From Eubacteriaceae bacterium (GTDB taxonomy: Bacteria; Bacillota; Clostridia; Lachnospirales; Lachnospiraceae): a stretch of 64,000 bases of DNA. The notes beneath the pieces were generated by a model. The model was not told the DNA's origin, searched no databases, and saw only the letters and a list, made by a program, of their open reading frames with translations. Made by a program: the position numbers and the translations under genes. This document shows positions 15,094-23,083 of this stretch, piece after piece. The stretch lies in assembly GCA_902362455.1 (NCBI GenBank), contig CABIWJ010000001.1:186001-250000 (forward strand), in the 5' to 3' direction. Positions within the stretch are counted from its first letter, which is position 1; each line of letters begins with the position of its first letter.

Positions 15094-16449
15094 ATGAAAC
15101 GTGAATCTTTTAAGTCGAGGATTGGCTTTCTGCTTGTAAGTGCCGGTTGTGCGATAGGAATTGGAAATGTATGGAGATTTCCATATGTGACAGGTGAAAA
15201 TGGTGGAGGCCTGTTTGTATTATTATATTTATTATTTCTAATTATAATGGGACTCCCTGTACTTACAATGGAACTTGCAGTTGGTCGTGCAAGCCGTAAA
15301 AGTGCAGTACTAGGCTATAAGGAATTAGAGAAAAAAGGTAGTAAATGGCATATACATGGCTGGATTGCTATACTTGGATGTTACGTTCTTATGATGTATT
15401 ACACAACTGTTTCGGGCTGGATGGTATCATATTTCTTTAAGTTTCTTAAAGGAGATTTTACTAAAGGAATGAGTGCAGAGGATACAAAAGCAGCATTTGG
15501 TAATCTTCTTTCTGATCCAAAGCAGATGACATTCTGGATGATACTTACAGTTGTACTTGGTTTCTTCGTATGCAGCAGAGGATTACAGAATGGTCTTGAG
15601 AAAATAAGTAAATTTATGATGAGTGCATTACTCATTTTGATAGTTGTATTGGCAATACATAGTATTACACTTTCAGGTGCAGCAGAGGGAGTTAAATTTT
15701 ATCTTGTACCAAATATGAAGAGTGTATCAAATGTAGGACTGAAGAATATAATTACTGCGGCCATGAATCAGGCATTTTTTACATTGAGTCTTGGCGTGGC
15801 AGCAATGGAAATATTCGGAAGTTATATGAGTAAGGATTTCACTCTTGCAGGAGAGGGCATTAAAATATGTGGACTTGATACATTTGTGGCAATAATGTCA
15901 GGACTTATTATTTTTCCGGCATGCTTTAGTTATGGCGTAGAAGTAGATGCCGGTCCAAGTCTTATATTTGTTACACTTCCTAATGTATTCGTAAATATGG
16001 CAGGTGGTCGTGTATGGGGCTGTTTGTTCTTCTTATTTATGACATTTGCAAGTTTCTCGACAGTCATTGCTGTATTTGAAAATATTATGTCATTCTGTAT
16101 GGATATGTTTGGCTGGAGCAGAAATAAAGCCGCTGCCGTAAACGGAATTATTATTCTTGCAGCAAGTATGCCATGCGTATTAGGATATAATATATGGAAA
16201 AATCTTCATCTTATCGGAGGTCGTGATGTGCTAGACAGCGAGGACTTCATTGTAAGTAATTTGCTGTTGCCGATAGGTTCGCTTGTATATCTGATGTTCT
16301 GTGTTACTAAATGGGGCTGGGGCTTTGATAAATATATTGATGAAGCCAATACAGGTAAGGGTATTAAGATTTGTAAGAAACTTAAATTATATTTTCAATT
16401 CATATTACCGATATTAATTATATTTATTCTGATTCAGGGCTTGATATAA
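15094..16449 (+). CDS. NSS/SNF-family sodium-dependent transporter
   Basis: The 451-residue product opens with the sodium-binding helix GCAIGIGNVWRFPYVTGENGGG of the LeuT-type neurotransmitter:sodium symporters and has about eleven membrane segments, as is common for bacterial members. These take up amino acids such as tryptophan, leucine or tyrosine with Na+. It follows the AGCS gene closely with its own AAGTAGG site. Its stop lies within the first unit of a 16-bp tandem repeat (16444-16507). Confidence 0.94.
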   Translation: MKRESFKSRIGFLLVSAGCAIGIGNVWRFPYVTGENGGGLFVLLYLLFLIIMGLPVLTMELAVGRASRKSAVLGYKELEKKGSKWHIHGWIAILGCYVLMMYYTTVSGWMVSYFFKFLKGDFTKGMSAEDTKAAFGNLLSDPKQMTFWMILTVVLGFFVCSRGLQNGLEKISKFMMSALLILIVVLAIHSITLSGAAEGVKFYLVPNMKSVSNVGLKNIITAAMNQAFFTLSLGVAAMEIFGSYMSKDFTLAGEGIKICGLDTFVAIMSGLIIFPACFSYGVEVDAGPSLIFVTLPNVFVNMAGGRVWGCLFFLFMTFASFSTVIAVFENIMSFCMDMFGWSRNKAAAVNGIIILAASMPCVLGYNIWKNLHLIGGRDVLDSEDFIVSNLLLPIGSLVYLMFCVTKWGWGFDKYIDEANTGKGIKICKKLKLYFQFILPILIIFILIQGLI

Positions 16450-16507
16450 AAGTTGTCTAATATAAAAGTCGTCTAATGTAAAAGTCGTTCAATATAAAAG
16501 TCGAATT
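16444..16507. repeat. Four tandem 16-bp units at the end of the NSS gene
   Basis: Units ATATAAAAGTTGTCTA, ATATAAAAGTCGTCTA, ATGTAAAAGTCGTTCA and ATATAAAAGTCGAATT follow each other without gap. The first covers the stop codon. Confidence 0.9.
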
Positions 16508-16527
16508 GATACTTAAATCAATTCGAC
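16500..16527. terminator. Bidirectional hairpin between convergent NSS and agrA genes
   Basis: GTCGAATTGAT and ATCAATTCGAC form a perfect 11-bp stem with loop ACTTAA. The agrA stop codon (16513) lies in the loop, so the stem overlaps the end of agrA. Confidence 0.6.
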
Positions 16528-17232
16528 AGTTTCAAAGAATGTGTCCCAATATTTTCTTCCAATAGGAATATTATTGCCACAGATGTTCAGGCATCGATTT
16601 AATCGGTCGGTATTTTCAATGTAAAAAGGATTAATAAGGTAGTGCTTATGACATTGAATCAGTCTCGAGTCCGTCATTCTTATAAAATCTTCTATAGTAT
16701 ACATACTTGTAATAATACGTGAATTAGTAAGCTGAAGGGTTTTTCGGCGGCCAGATGCTTCGATTAATATAATGTCATTAACGGAAATGTGGTGCTTGAT
16801 TCGTTCAATATCACAGACAGTAATCATTGTTTCAAGAAAACCGGTTAATAACATGTGTGATATCTGGTTCAGGATAATGTCTGCATCGTAGGGCTTAGTA
16901 ATATAATTATAGCAATGAAAATTAGACATTGCATAATGTCCATCACCTGAAACAGATGTTAAAAATAATATCGGTGTTTTAAAATAAACATTAATACTAC
17001 GAAGATGTTTCGCAATAGCATATCCACTTTTATCATTTTCCATCTCAGTAAGATGAATATCTAAGAGAAATAAAGTGAAATTTATTGTATGTACCGAATC
17101 ATCTATTATTTTAAGTGCCTGTTCAAGATTGTCTGTATGAGTTATAGTCCAGTCGGGATATTTCTGACTTATGGTAGTTGAAAGCATCCCGGCTTGTAAA
17201 TTATCATCTTCTACAATAAGTACATTTTGCAT
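16513..17232 (-). CDS. agrA: AgrA-like LytTR response regulator
   Basis: The 239-residue protein starts at the ATG at 17232, preceded by GAGG; four extra codons upstream would need a TTG start. The receiver domain has the acidic pair in IVEDDN and the phospho-acceptor Asp58 in LFLLDIHL. Residues ~140-239 form a LytTR DNA-binding domain (ILIEASGRRKTLQL, and FIRMTDSRLIQCHKHYLINP). It lies 14 bp after the kinase gene on the same strand. In agr systems AgrA, phosphorylated by AgrC, activates the agrBD promoter. The repeats at 18590-18623 are a plausible target. Confidence 0.92.
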   Translation of the reverse strand: MQNVLIVEDDNLQAGMLSTTISQKYPDWTITHTDNLEQALKIIDDSVHTINFTLFLLDIHLTEMENDKSGYAIAKHLRSINVYFKTPILFLTSVSGDGHYAMSNFHCYNYITKPYDADIILNQISHMLLTGFLETMITVCDIERIKHHISVNDIILIEASGRRKTLQLTNSRIITSMYTIEDFIRMTDSRLIQCHKHYLINPFYIENTDRLNRCLNICGNNIPIGRKYWDTFFETVELI

Positions 17233-17246
17233 TGCAATCCTCAATT

Positions 17247-18509
17247 CTATAGTTTAATTTTAAATATTATCCAATATCTGCCTTCATGCTCTAAGCAATC
17301 TACATAGAGATCGCTGTCGTTATATTTCAGTATTTCCTTTTTTAAATAATATAAGCCCATACCATGGGAAGCTGTAGTAGCAGTATTTTTTGATGAATAA
17401 CCATATGTAAAAAATTTATTGGTTTCTTCGTGTGAATAATATTTTAAAACAGGGTTTCGTATTTCTATTTCCGTATATTTATTATCTGATTTAATATTAA
17501 CATAAATATTGTCTTTTGGGTAGCTCGCATCAATAGCATTTTGAAGTAAAATACATGATAAATCAGTCAGCAGTACCTCTGATGCCTGACTTACTAATAT
17601 TTCAGAGATTATATCAAAATTGATTATAATATCTTTAGCTTCTGCCTTAATTGACAGACTATATAATGCAGCAGCAAATAATGGCATATTTATGGAAAGC
17701 AATGGATAACTACGCAACGGTTTACCATATGTGTTAGTATAATCATGAAGCTTTTCTCTTATATCGTCCAGGTTATCGGTTGAATCACATAGAAGTTGCA
17801 AGGTCTGAATTCTGTTTGAGAATTCATGCTGACTTGAACGAATATCTTTAATTAACTCTTCATAAATAGGCTGGTTCTTCAGATAACTCTGGAGTTCATG
17901 TTCTTTGGCTAAAATAACACGCTCATAATATAATAATAAGAGGTTACATAGAATTAAGAACATTATGAAAATTATATATACATAAATGTGTCTATATAGA
18001 AATTGTATATTCATTTTGGCAATTATTATAACTGAAATTACAATGAAATATGAATAAATTAATGCAATTTTATATGAAAACCTGGTTGAAGTAATTATGT
18101 TGTAAATCTTGTATACAGGAGTAAAAACTAAGATGAGGGATAATGCTATGGTAACAAGATTGCCTGTTAATTCTAAGATTTCAGGATTCTGTATGGCTAA
18201 ATGAATTATGGATACTATAATTGCACTCACAATTTCAAGAATCAGACTAGTTATGGTGGATATAAATAAAAGTAATATTTTCTTAAATAACCGGTCTTCA
18301 AATAATGAACATATAATCAGAAAGACTAATTGTCCGAATAGTGTCATGGCGATAAGCTTATCATGAATAAGATAATTGATGGTAACCATATCGATTAATA
18401 CTATGATTGATAAAAAAATTATTTTATTTATATTTAGTTTTCTTCGGGTATATGCCTTCGAAATGAATATTATTATCATACATTCGAATAACGGGGATAA
18501 AAAATTCAT
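17247..18509 (-). CDS. agrC: AgrC-like peptide-sensing histidine kinase
   Basis: A 420-residue protein with about six membrane segments in the first 200 residues and no PAS or HAMP domain, as in AgrC. The phospho-acceptor region is SSQHEFSNRIQTL (His228), followed by a GHKL ATPase with the N box LSCILLQNAIDASYP and the G box HGMGLYYLKKEIL. An AGGTG site precedes the ATG. It is encoded divergently from agrB with a 166-bp gap. It should sense the peptide made from the agrD-like gene at 19275. Confidence 0.92.
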   Translation of the reverse strand: MNFLSPLFECMIIIFISKAYTRRKLNINKIIFLSIIVLIDMVTINYLIHDKLIAMTLFGQLVFLIICSLFEDRLFKKILLLFISTITSLILEIVSAIIVSIIHLAIQNPEILELTGNLVTIALSLILVFTPVYKIYNIITSTRFSYKIALIYSYFIVISVIIIAKMNIQFLYRHIYVYIIFIMFLILCNLLLLYYERVILAKEHELQSYLKNQPIYEELIKDIRSSQHEFSNRIQTLQLLCDSTDNLDDIREKLHDYTNTYGKPLRSYPLLSINMPLFAAALYSLSIKAEAKDIIINFDIISEILVSQASEVLLTDLSCILLQNAIDASYPKDNIYVNIKSDNKYTEIEIRNPVLKYYSHEETNKFFTYGYSSKNTATTASHGMGLYYLKKEILKYNDSDLYVDCLEHEGRYWIIFKIKL

Positions 18510-18589
18510 AAAAACACCTCATTTTTTAATGAAATTATATCAAAAAAAGTGGCAAAAACCAACATTTTTCTGAAACTTTTCGAAAAAAA

Positions 18590-18623
18590 TGTCGTTCGTT
18601 ACGTGAAACGTGTCGTTCGTTAC
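18590..18623 (+). promoter_or_regulatory. 21-bp-spaced direct repeat, candidate LytTR (AgrA) operator
   Basis: TGTCGTTCGTTAC occurs at 18590-18602 and 18611-18623. LytTR regulators bind pairs of 9-bp boxes (ACAGTTAAG-like, core GTT) repeated every 21 bp. The core GTCGTTCGT fits most positions of that pattern. The pair lies in the divergent agrC-agrB gap and could serve either arm. Confidence 0.65.
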
Positions 18624-18675
18624 AAGTTGTCCCAAACGTATTGAAAAAGTTAATTTAGAATATAAAATATTATAT

Positions 18676-19278
18676 ATGAAGAAAAACAAATTAAGCTGGT
18701 TAAACCAGTGGGACATACTGAACAACAAAATTTCAAAAAAATTAGCTAATAATTTATGTAATAATGAAAGGTCTGCTAATATAGTAGCATATGGCATAAA
18801 TGTACTTATTAATGACATTGAAAAAGGATTCATTCTGGTTATGACATTTACGACTATGGGATTAATAAGTATGTTTGTCAAATCATTTATAATTATAGCT
18901 ATGTTACGAATGTGGATGGGAGGTAGCCACAGAAAGACCATGCTTACATGTATTCTTCAGTCATATGCCGAATTTATGTCTGTATATTTAATTAGTCGGA
19001 TAATTGATTATACAATTCAGATTCAGATAGTTGTGACATTAATAATATGTCTGATAGATTTATTATATTGTCCGATAATTCTGAGTAAGAGAGGCAAATA
19101 TAAAAAGAGAAAATTATATTTATTCAAATGTATTGCCTTAATTAACATTTTAATATTGTCGACAATCTGTTTCTATGTTGGCAATAATCTGAAAATATTG
19201 ATATTATCCTGCGAAATAATTCAAATTATTGATGTAATTCTGGCGAAAATAACAAAATTGAAAGGAGAAAGATTATGA
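18676..19278 (+). CDS. agrB: AgrB-like peptide-processing membrane protease
   Basis: The 200-residue protein has four to six membrane segments. The AgrB catalytic pair is present as RMWMGGSHRKTMLTC: His85 and Cys92 are seven residues apart, as His77 and Cys84 are in Staphylococcus aureus AgrB. The ATG at 18676 gives the family length; the open frame extends to a GTG at 18610, inside the repeat region, which is rejected. AgrB cleaves the C-terminal part of AgrD and helps form the ring of the peptide. Its stop overlaps the start of the agrD-like gene by ATGA. Confidence 0.93.
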   Translation: MKKNKLSWLNQWDILNNKISKKLANNLCNNERSANIVAYGINVLINDIEKGFILVMTFTTMGLISMFVKSFIIIAMLRMWMGGSHRKTMLTCILQSYAEFMSVYLISRIIDYTIQIQIVVTLIICLIDLLYCPIILSKRGKYKKRKLYLFKCIALINILILSTICFYVGNNLKILILSCEIIQIIDVILAKITKLKGERL

Positions 19279-19412
19279 AATTGAAAGAAAAAGTTGCAAA
19301 TTGGATTGAAGATTTAACAGAGGAAATTTTCCAGAATACTGCAAGCCAGTTACTCTGGGGTGAACCAGACGTTCCAGAAGAATTATTAAATATCGTTTCA
19401 GACGAAAACTAA
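19275..19412 (+). CDS. agrD: AgrD-like autoinducing peptide precursor with serine in the ring position
   Basis: This 45-residue frame starts in the stop of agrB with AAAGGAG ahead of it. The N-terminal part (MKLKEKVANWIEDLTEEIFQ) is an amphipathic helix. The centre is NTASQLLWGE and the tail is PDVPEELLNIVSDEN. The acidic tail with P-x-E-L matches the AgrB recognition region of staphylococcal AgrD (VPKEL). In that alignment the usual ring cysteine is Ser24, followed by QLLW, giving a five-residue ring as in known peptides. A serine would give a lactone, as in Staphylococcus intermedius. There is no cysteine anywhere in the protein. Confidence 0.88.
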   Translation: MKLKEKVANWIEDLTEEIFQNTASQLLWGEPDVPEELLNIVSDEN

Positions 19413-19434
19413 AGCTATCAAGGTAGGTAATAAT

Positions 19435-19506
19435 ATGAAGCAATTTTATGAATGTAACATTGCGGGAAAAATATTAGCTGTTTTGATAACGGGAGACTTT
19501 GCCTAA
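19435..19506 (+). CDS. Possible 23-residue peptide after agrD
   Basis: An ATG at 19435 with AGGTAGG in front opens MKQFYECNIAGKILAVLITG and ends shortly after. It has one cysteine and a hydrophobic end. The ribosome site and the position 22 bp after agrD make expression possible. No family was recognised. Confidence 0.3.
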   Translation: MKQFYECNIAGKILAVLITGDFA

Positions 19507-19840
19507 GCAAAGAAAATTTGTTGTAATTGGTTATTGTAAAACGAGTTATGAAAAAGGTTATTGCAGAGTCGGGTGAAAATTAGGCTCTGAAACAATAAAG
19601 ATGTATTCATAATATAAATGGGAATATAGATAAGAGAACGGGGTATAAAGAATATAGTAAATAATGATGGATAATAGAAGAATATCTTCTGTTATCCATC
19701 ATTTATTTATTAAGGAAAATATATATTTAGGAGGAATTACAAATGTTATTTTTATAATATATGGGGCAATATGGTTGCTTTAATAAAAAATAGCATTTTA
19801 TAGTTTACTAATCCTCAAGTCTTATAATCAGTTTGATAGT
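19507..19840. other. Gap between the agr operon and the chemoreceptor gene
   Basis: Apart from the hairpin at 19663-19703, the stretch holds an AGGAGG (19729-19734) followed by a four-codon frame (19743-19757), possibly the relic of a lost gene start. Nothing else was recognised. Confidence 0.5.
19663..19703 (+). terminator. Long hairpin downstream of agrBD
   Basis: AATGATGGATAA pairs with TTATCCATCATT, extended by GAAGA/TTCT. It is followed by TATTTATT, so it is a likely though T-poor terminator. Confidence 0.65.
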
Positions 19841-21322
19841 TTATTTATTCATTAAGTCAATAAGTGACTGCATTTTAGCAGATATAGTATCAAGAATTTC
19901 TGTATTATTGTCTTCGGATGACATTGTTTCAGTCGCATGTGCAGAAACCTCTTCGGAAATAGCAGAGATTGTCTGAATCGAATCAATAATTTCTAAGTTG
20001 GATACTTTTAATTCTTTAATACTATTTTCGAGTGTACCAATATTATTCTTAATTTCAACGGTGTTAGACTGAATAGATTTGAAACTTTCAGTAGCATTAA
20101 TAGATGATTGTTTTTCTTCCTGAATACCATCAATCATCTGGTATATAACTTCAACAACCTGTGTAATAGCATCTGAAATATCTTTAACAAGTCCGGTTAT
20201 ATGTAATGTTGCCTCATCTGTCTGGGTTGCCATTTTAGAAATTTCTGAAGCGACAACAGCAAATCCTTTTCCAGCTTCTCCGGCCTGAGCTGCTTCAATA
20301 CTTGCATTGAGTGATAAAAGGCTTGTCTGTGATGTTATATCACTGATGATTCCGATAATAGAATGCATTTCATTCACATATTTATTAAGAGTTTCAAGGC
20401 GTTTGGCTACATCTGAACTATTCTCAACAGAAGTATTAATCTTATCTACGAGACTGTTAAGGTTAGCATTTCCGGCGTTTAAAGCATGTAAAGTATGAAG
20501 CATATTTGAAGATATCTGTGAAGTTACTTCTGTGACCATATCAACTTTATTCTGAATAGCCTCTGTCTGCTGCATCTGTGTCTGTACTGCTTCAGCAGTA
20601 TCAGTTGCGCCGGCGGATACTTCGTTCATTGCAAGCTGAGTTTGTTTAGTTGACTCATTAAGTTTCTCAAGCTGTATATTTATCTCTTCGACATTTGACT
20701 TGGTATTTTCTGATAAATCAGAAATATTATCAAGAAGTTTTTGCGTCTTATCCTGTGCTTCAGTTATTGTTTTAAGCTTCTGCTTAGAATTAAGATTCAA
20801 AGTCCTGGATGTAAGTATTGAATAGAATGAAATCAAGAGAACTACTGTAATCTGGACAACAGCTGAATACACACCTGCATAGCCGAATTTACCATTAGTT
20901 GCACCTGCTGTAACAATAATGATATTTTCAATAATTACACCAACATTGATAAGTGTAGAATATTTGATGTCATTATACACAGAGATTACTAAAATCAAAG
21001 GAATAACATATGCAAATGTCAGGTTATTAGTTGATGTAAATATTGTAAATGTGTAAAAAATTGCGAATCCGATAGCAAGAAAATGCTTAACCATCGTGGT
21101 ATCCTTATTTTTATGCATGGATATAAATTCACCGATTATAGGTGCTAATCCAAGAACATAAGCAATTATGCAATAGATAATTGACTGGTCGCCTTTAAAT
21201 GTCTTAAGTGTGGTAAATAAAATCATTAATACTACAGTAAGAGTATGTGTAAATGTTGCAAGCGTATTGTTTCTTGCCTGTTCTGAAAGTTCATATACTT
21301 TATTTTTCACGTTTTTATTCAT
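19841..21322 (-). CDS. Methyl-accepting chemotaxis protein with membrane sensor part only
   Basis: A 493-residue receptor. The first ~190 residues have six hydrophobic segments without a large outside domain, so it probably senses through the membrane. A long coiled coil follows. The signalling tip is LSLNASIEAAQAGEAGKGFA followed by VVASEISKMA, the conserved hairpin that contacts CheA and CheW. There is no HAMP domain visible between membrane part and coiled coil. An AGGAGT site precedes the ATG. No other chemotaxis gene is in the window. Confidence 0.92.
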   Translation of the reverse strand: MNKNVKNKVYELSEQARNNTLATFTHTLTVVLMILFTTLKTFKGDQSIIYCIIAYVLGLAPIIGEFISMHKNKDTTMVKHFLAIGFAIFYTFTIFTSTNNLTFAYVIPLILVISVYNDIKYSTLINVGVIIENIIIVTAGATNGKFGYAGVYSAVVQITVVLLISFYSILTSRTLNLNSKQKLKTITEAQDKTQKLLDNISDLSENTKSNVEEINIQLEKLNESTKQTQLAMNEVSAGATDTAEAVQTQMQQTEAIQNKVDMVTEVTSQISSNMLHTLHALNAGNANLNSLVDKINTSVENSSDVAKRLETLNKYVNEMHSIIGIISDITSQTSLLSLNASIEAAQAGEAGKGFAVVASEISKMATQTDEATLHITGLVKDISDAITQVVEVIYQMIDGIQEEKQSSINATESFKSIQSNTVEIKNNIGTLENSIKELKVSNLEIIDSIQTISAISEEVSAHATETMSSEDNNTEILDTISAKMQSLIDLMNK

Positions 21323-21497
21323 TGGTAGGACTCCTTTCCACTGTATATAATCGGTATTACGTCTGAATTACGAATAGTATTGTATAATTTTTATAAAAAA
21401 ATAATTAGATAATAAGATAATTTAGACAAAATACATAACTATTTATATTCTATTACAAATCCAGGTATTAATCAATCATTTTCAAGTGAGAAATCAA

Positions 21498-21574
21498 ATT
21501 CATTTCGGGCATTCATTTCGGGCATTCATTTCGGGCATTTAGTTCGAGCGTTCATTCTAGCATTCATTTCGAGT
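21498..21574. repeat. Six tandem 13-bp units
   Basis: ATTCATTTCGGGC occurs three times without change (21498-21536), followed by ATTTAGTTCGAGC, GTTCATTCTAGC and ATTCATTTCGAGT. The gap 21323-21627 between the chemoreceptor and RT genes holds nothing else that was recognised. Confidence 0.92.
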
Positions 21575-21627
21575 GGAAAATCATATTCATTTCAATAAAG
21601 AAATTAATCTCAATTTTAGATGAAAAA

Positions 21628-22857
21628 TTAAAATTTCGATTTATAATATTCGTTTACAAGATTTCTATAGCCAAGTTTTTTAAGAGTCTCATATTTAATA
21701 CGGTAATTGCCTTTATAATGACGTCCGGTTATCGTATAGCGGATATATTCCTGCATATAATCATCAATGATTTTAAGTCCTTTTGTGGTCGTGATATTGG
21801 GAAAAAACCAACGGCTCCAGGTAAAATCAGAGAAATCATCTGATTTTACATTAGAATTATTTCTACCATACAATTTGTTGTTTATCGTATTAATAAAACC
21901 GATAGCAGCCTTCTCAACTGGCAATCCTTTCTTACGCTGCCATCGCCTTAGTGCCTCTGATTTCCTTTTAATCTTCTGTTTCATTTTACGAATGGAATTC
22001 GTTGATAAATCTATTTCGCCATTACAATAAGAGAAACCTAGAAATTCCCAGACTTCACCAGGTTTTGTAATGTATTCCTTTTCATGATTTATTTCTAATT
22101 TTAAATCATTTATCTTAGAATATAGTATAGTTTTGAGAGATATAAGCTCCTCATAAGTATCGGCAAAGAGAATTATATCATCGGAATATCTGTAGTATTC
22201 AATGTTATTCTCATAAAAATATGTATCAATATCTCCCATATAAATATTAGCGAAGAATGGTGATATCGGAATTCCAGCCATTCCACCATGAGCTTCAGTT
22301 ATAATTTTTCCATTATAATAAATGTGGTTTTCCGATAAAATATTTTCGAATAAATTATATAGAACTAAATCGGTGGCTTTTATTACTTCAAGTTTTGATA
22401 ATAAAATATCAATGTCCATAGAATTAAAGTAATTTTTAATATCTACTTTAAGACAGAACTGAGATTTGATGTGTTTATTATGCTTTATTTTGCGGATAGC
22501 ATTTGAAACACCATAATTATGCCTGAATGAGTAACAGTTATCTGCGAATAAATAATCAAAATAATGGAGTTTATAAGCAATAAATTTAAGAGTGATATTT
22601 ATATCAGAACTATAGGAGTAGACAACTCTCTTTTTAGATGATCCAGCCTTATTAATGATTAACTTCGTAGCAGGTTCACCTGGAAAAGTTCCATCTAAAA
22701 GTTTCATTTTCATAGCCTCATATGTGGAATTATCTATGTAATTCTTAATAGAAGCAATCTCACTTTTATCAAAATAAGAATTCATCATTTTAGATTCAAG
22801 AAAATTATTAAATTCTGTATGGTTAAAGCAATCTGTAATACTGACATAGGTATTCAT
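21628..22857 (-). CDS. Reverse transcriptase of unclassified group
   Basis: A 409-residue protein with the order of RT motifs: INKAGSSKKRVVYSY (fingers), FCLKVDIKNYFNSMD (motif A, Asp139), GGMAGIPISPFFANIYM (motif B), YYRYSDDIILFADT (motif C, YSDD at 224-227) and VWEFLGFSY (motif D/E). The retron VTG signature is replaced by FLG, as in group II intron-like enzymes, but there is no endonuclease domain and no intron was seen. The C-terminal ~130 residues are basic (KIKRKSEALRRWQRKKGLPV). The gene follows a candidate ncRNA gene on the same strand. Lone RTs with an upstream RNA include the DRT/UG anti-phage systems; membership here is inference. Confidence 0.9.
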   Translation of the reverse strand: MNTYVSITDCFNHTEFNNFLESKMMNSYFDKSEIASIKNYIDNSTYEAMKMKLLDGTFPGEPATKLIINKAGSSKKRVVYSYSSDINITLKFIAYKLHYFDYLFADNCYSFRHNYGVSNAIRKIKHNKHIKSQFCLKVDIKNYFNSMDIDILLSKLEVIKATDLVLYNLFENILSENHIYYNGKIITEAHGGMAGIPISPFFANIYMGDIDTYFYENNIEYYRYSDDIILFADTYEELISLKTILYSKINDLKLEINHEKEYITKPGEVWEFLGFSYCNGEIDLSTNSIRKMKQKIKRKSEALRRWQRKKGLPVEKAAIGFINTINNKLYGRNNSNVKSDDFSDFTWSRWFFPNITTTKGLKIIDDYMQEYIRYTITGRHYKGNYRIKYETLKKLGYRNLVNEYYKSKF

Positions 22858-22904
22858 ATTATATATAGCCTCCAGGGTAGTATATGATGAAAAAAGAGTA
22901 TAAA

Positions 22905-23045
22905 AAAAGAAAGAGAAAAAACTTTGAAGATATAAAGCTGTGCTTATATCACCAGACTGAACATATACTGATTACCCACAAAATCATCTAGGGTATATGC
23001 TTCGCCCGCCATGGGTGTAATATGAATTACATTTCTCTTTCTTTT
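22905..23045 (-). ncRNA. Structured RNA upstream of the reverse transcriptase
   Basis: Read on the minus strand, AAAAGAAAGAGAAA (23045-23032) and its perfect 14-bp complement (22918-22905) close a 113-nt segment. Inside are TGTAAT-TCAT-ATTACA, a hairpin right after the first arm, and GATATAAGC-ACA-GCTTTATATC shortly before the second arm; ACCCA and TGGGT can also pair. A consensus promoter (23079-23052) places the transcript start at about the first base of the arm. The second arm ends 47 bp before the RT start. The layout arm-RNA-arm-RT is that of retrons, though the RT is not retron-like by motif. Confidence 0.75.
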
Positions 23046-23051
23046 ACACAT

Positions 23052-23079
23052 ATTATAAAGCAGATTTTGGAAATGTCAA
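23052..23079 (-). promoter_or_regulatory. Consensus promoter of the RT-associated RNA
   Basis: On the minus strand TTGACA (23079-23074), 16 bp, then TATAAT (23057-23052). It lies between the stop of the upstream gene and the RNA, so the RNA and RT can be made independently of that gene. Confidence 0.85.
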
Positions 23080-23083
23080 ATAA

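Noticed and set aside
21628..22857. Diversity-generating retroelement
   Set aside because: No Avd-like gene, no pair of template and variable repeats with A-specific changes was seen near the RT.
22915..22985. 22-codon frame on the minus strand inside the RT-associated RNA (MAGEAYTLDDF...)
   Set aside because: No ribosome site, and the ATG lies in the structured part. The RNA explanation with promoter and arms is stronger. It remains a point to check in homologues.
21628..23045. Classification of the RT unit as a typical retron
   Set aside because: The arm-RNA-arm-RT layout fits, but the RT has FLG in place of VTG and YSDD in place of the usual YADD, and is longer than common retron RTs. 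Called unclassified.
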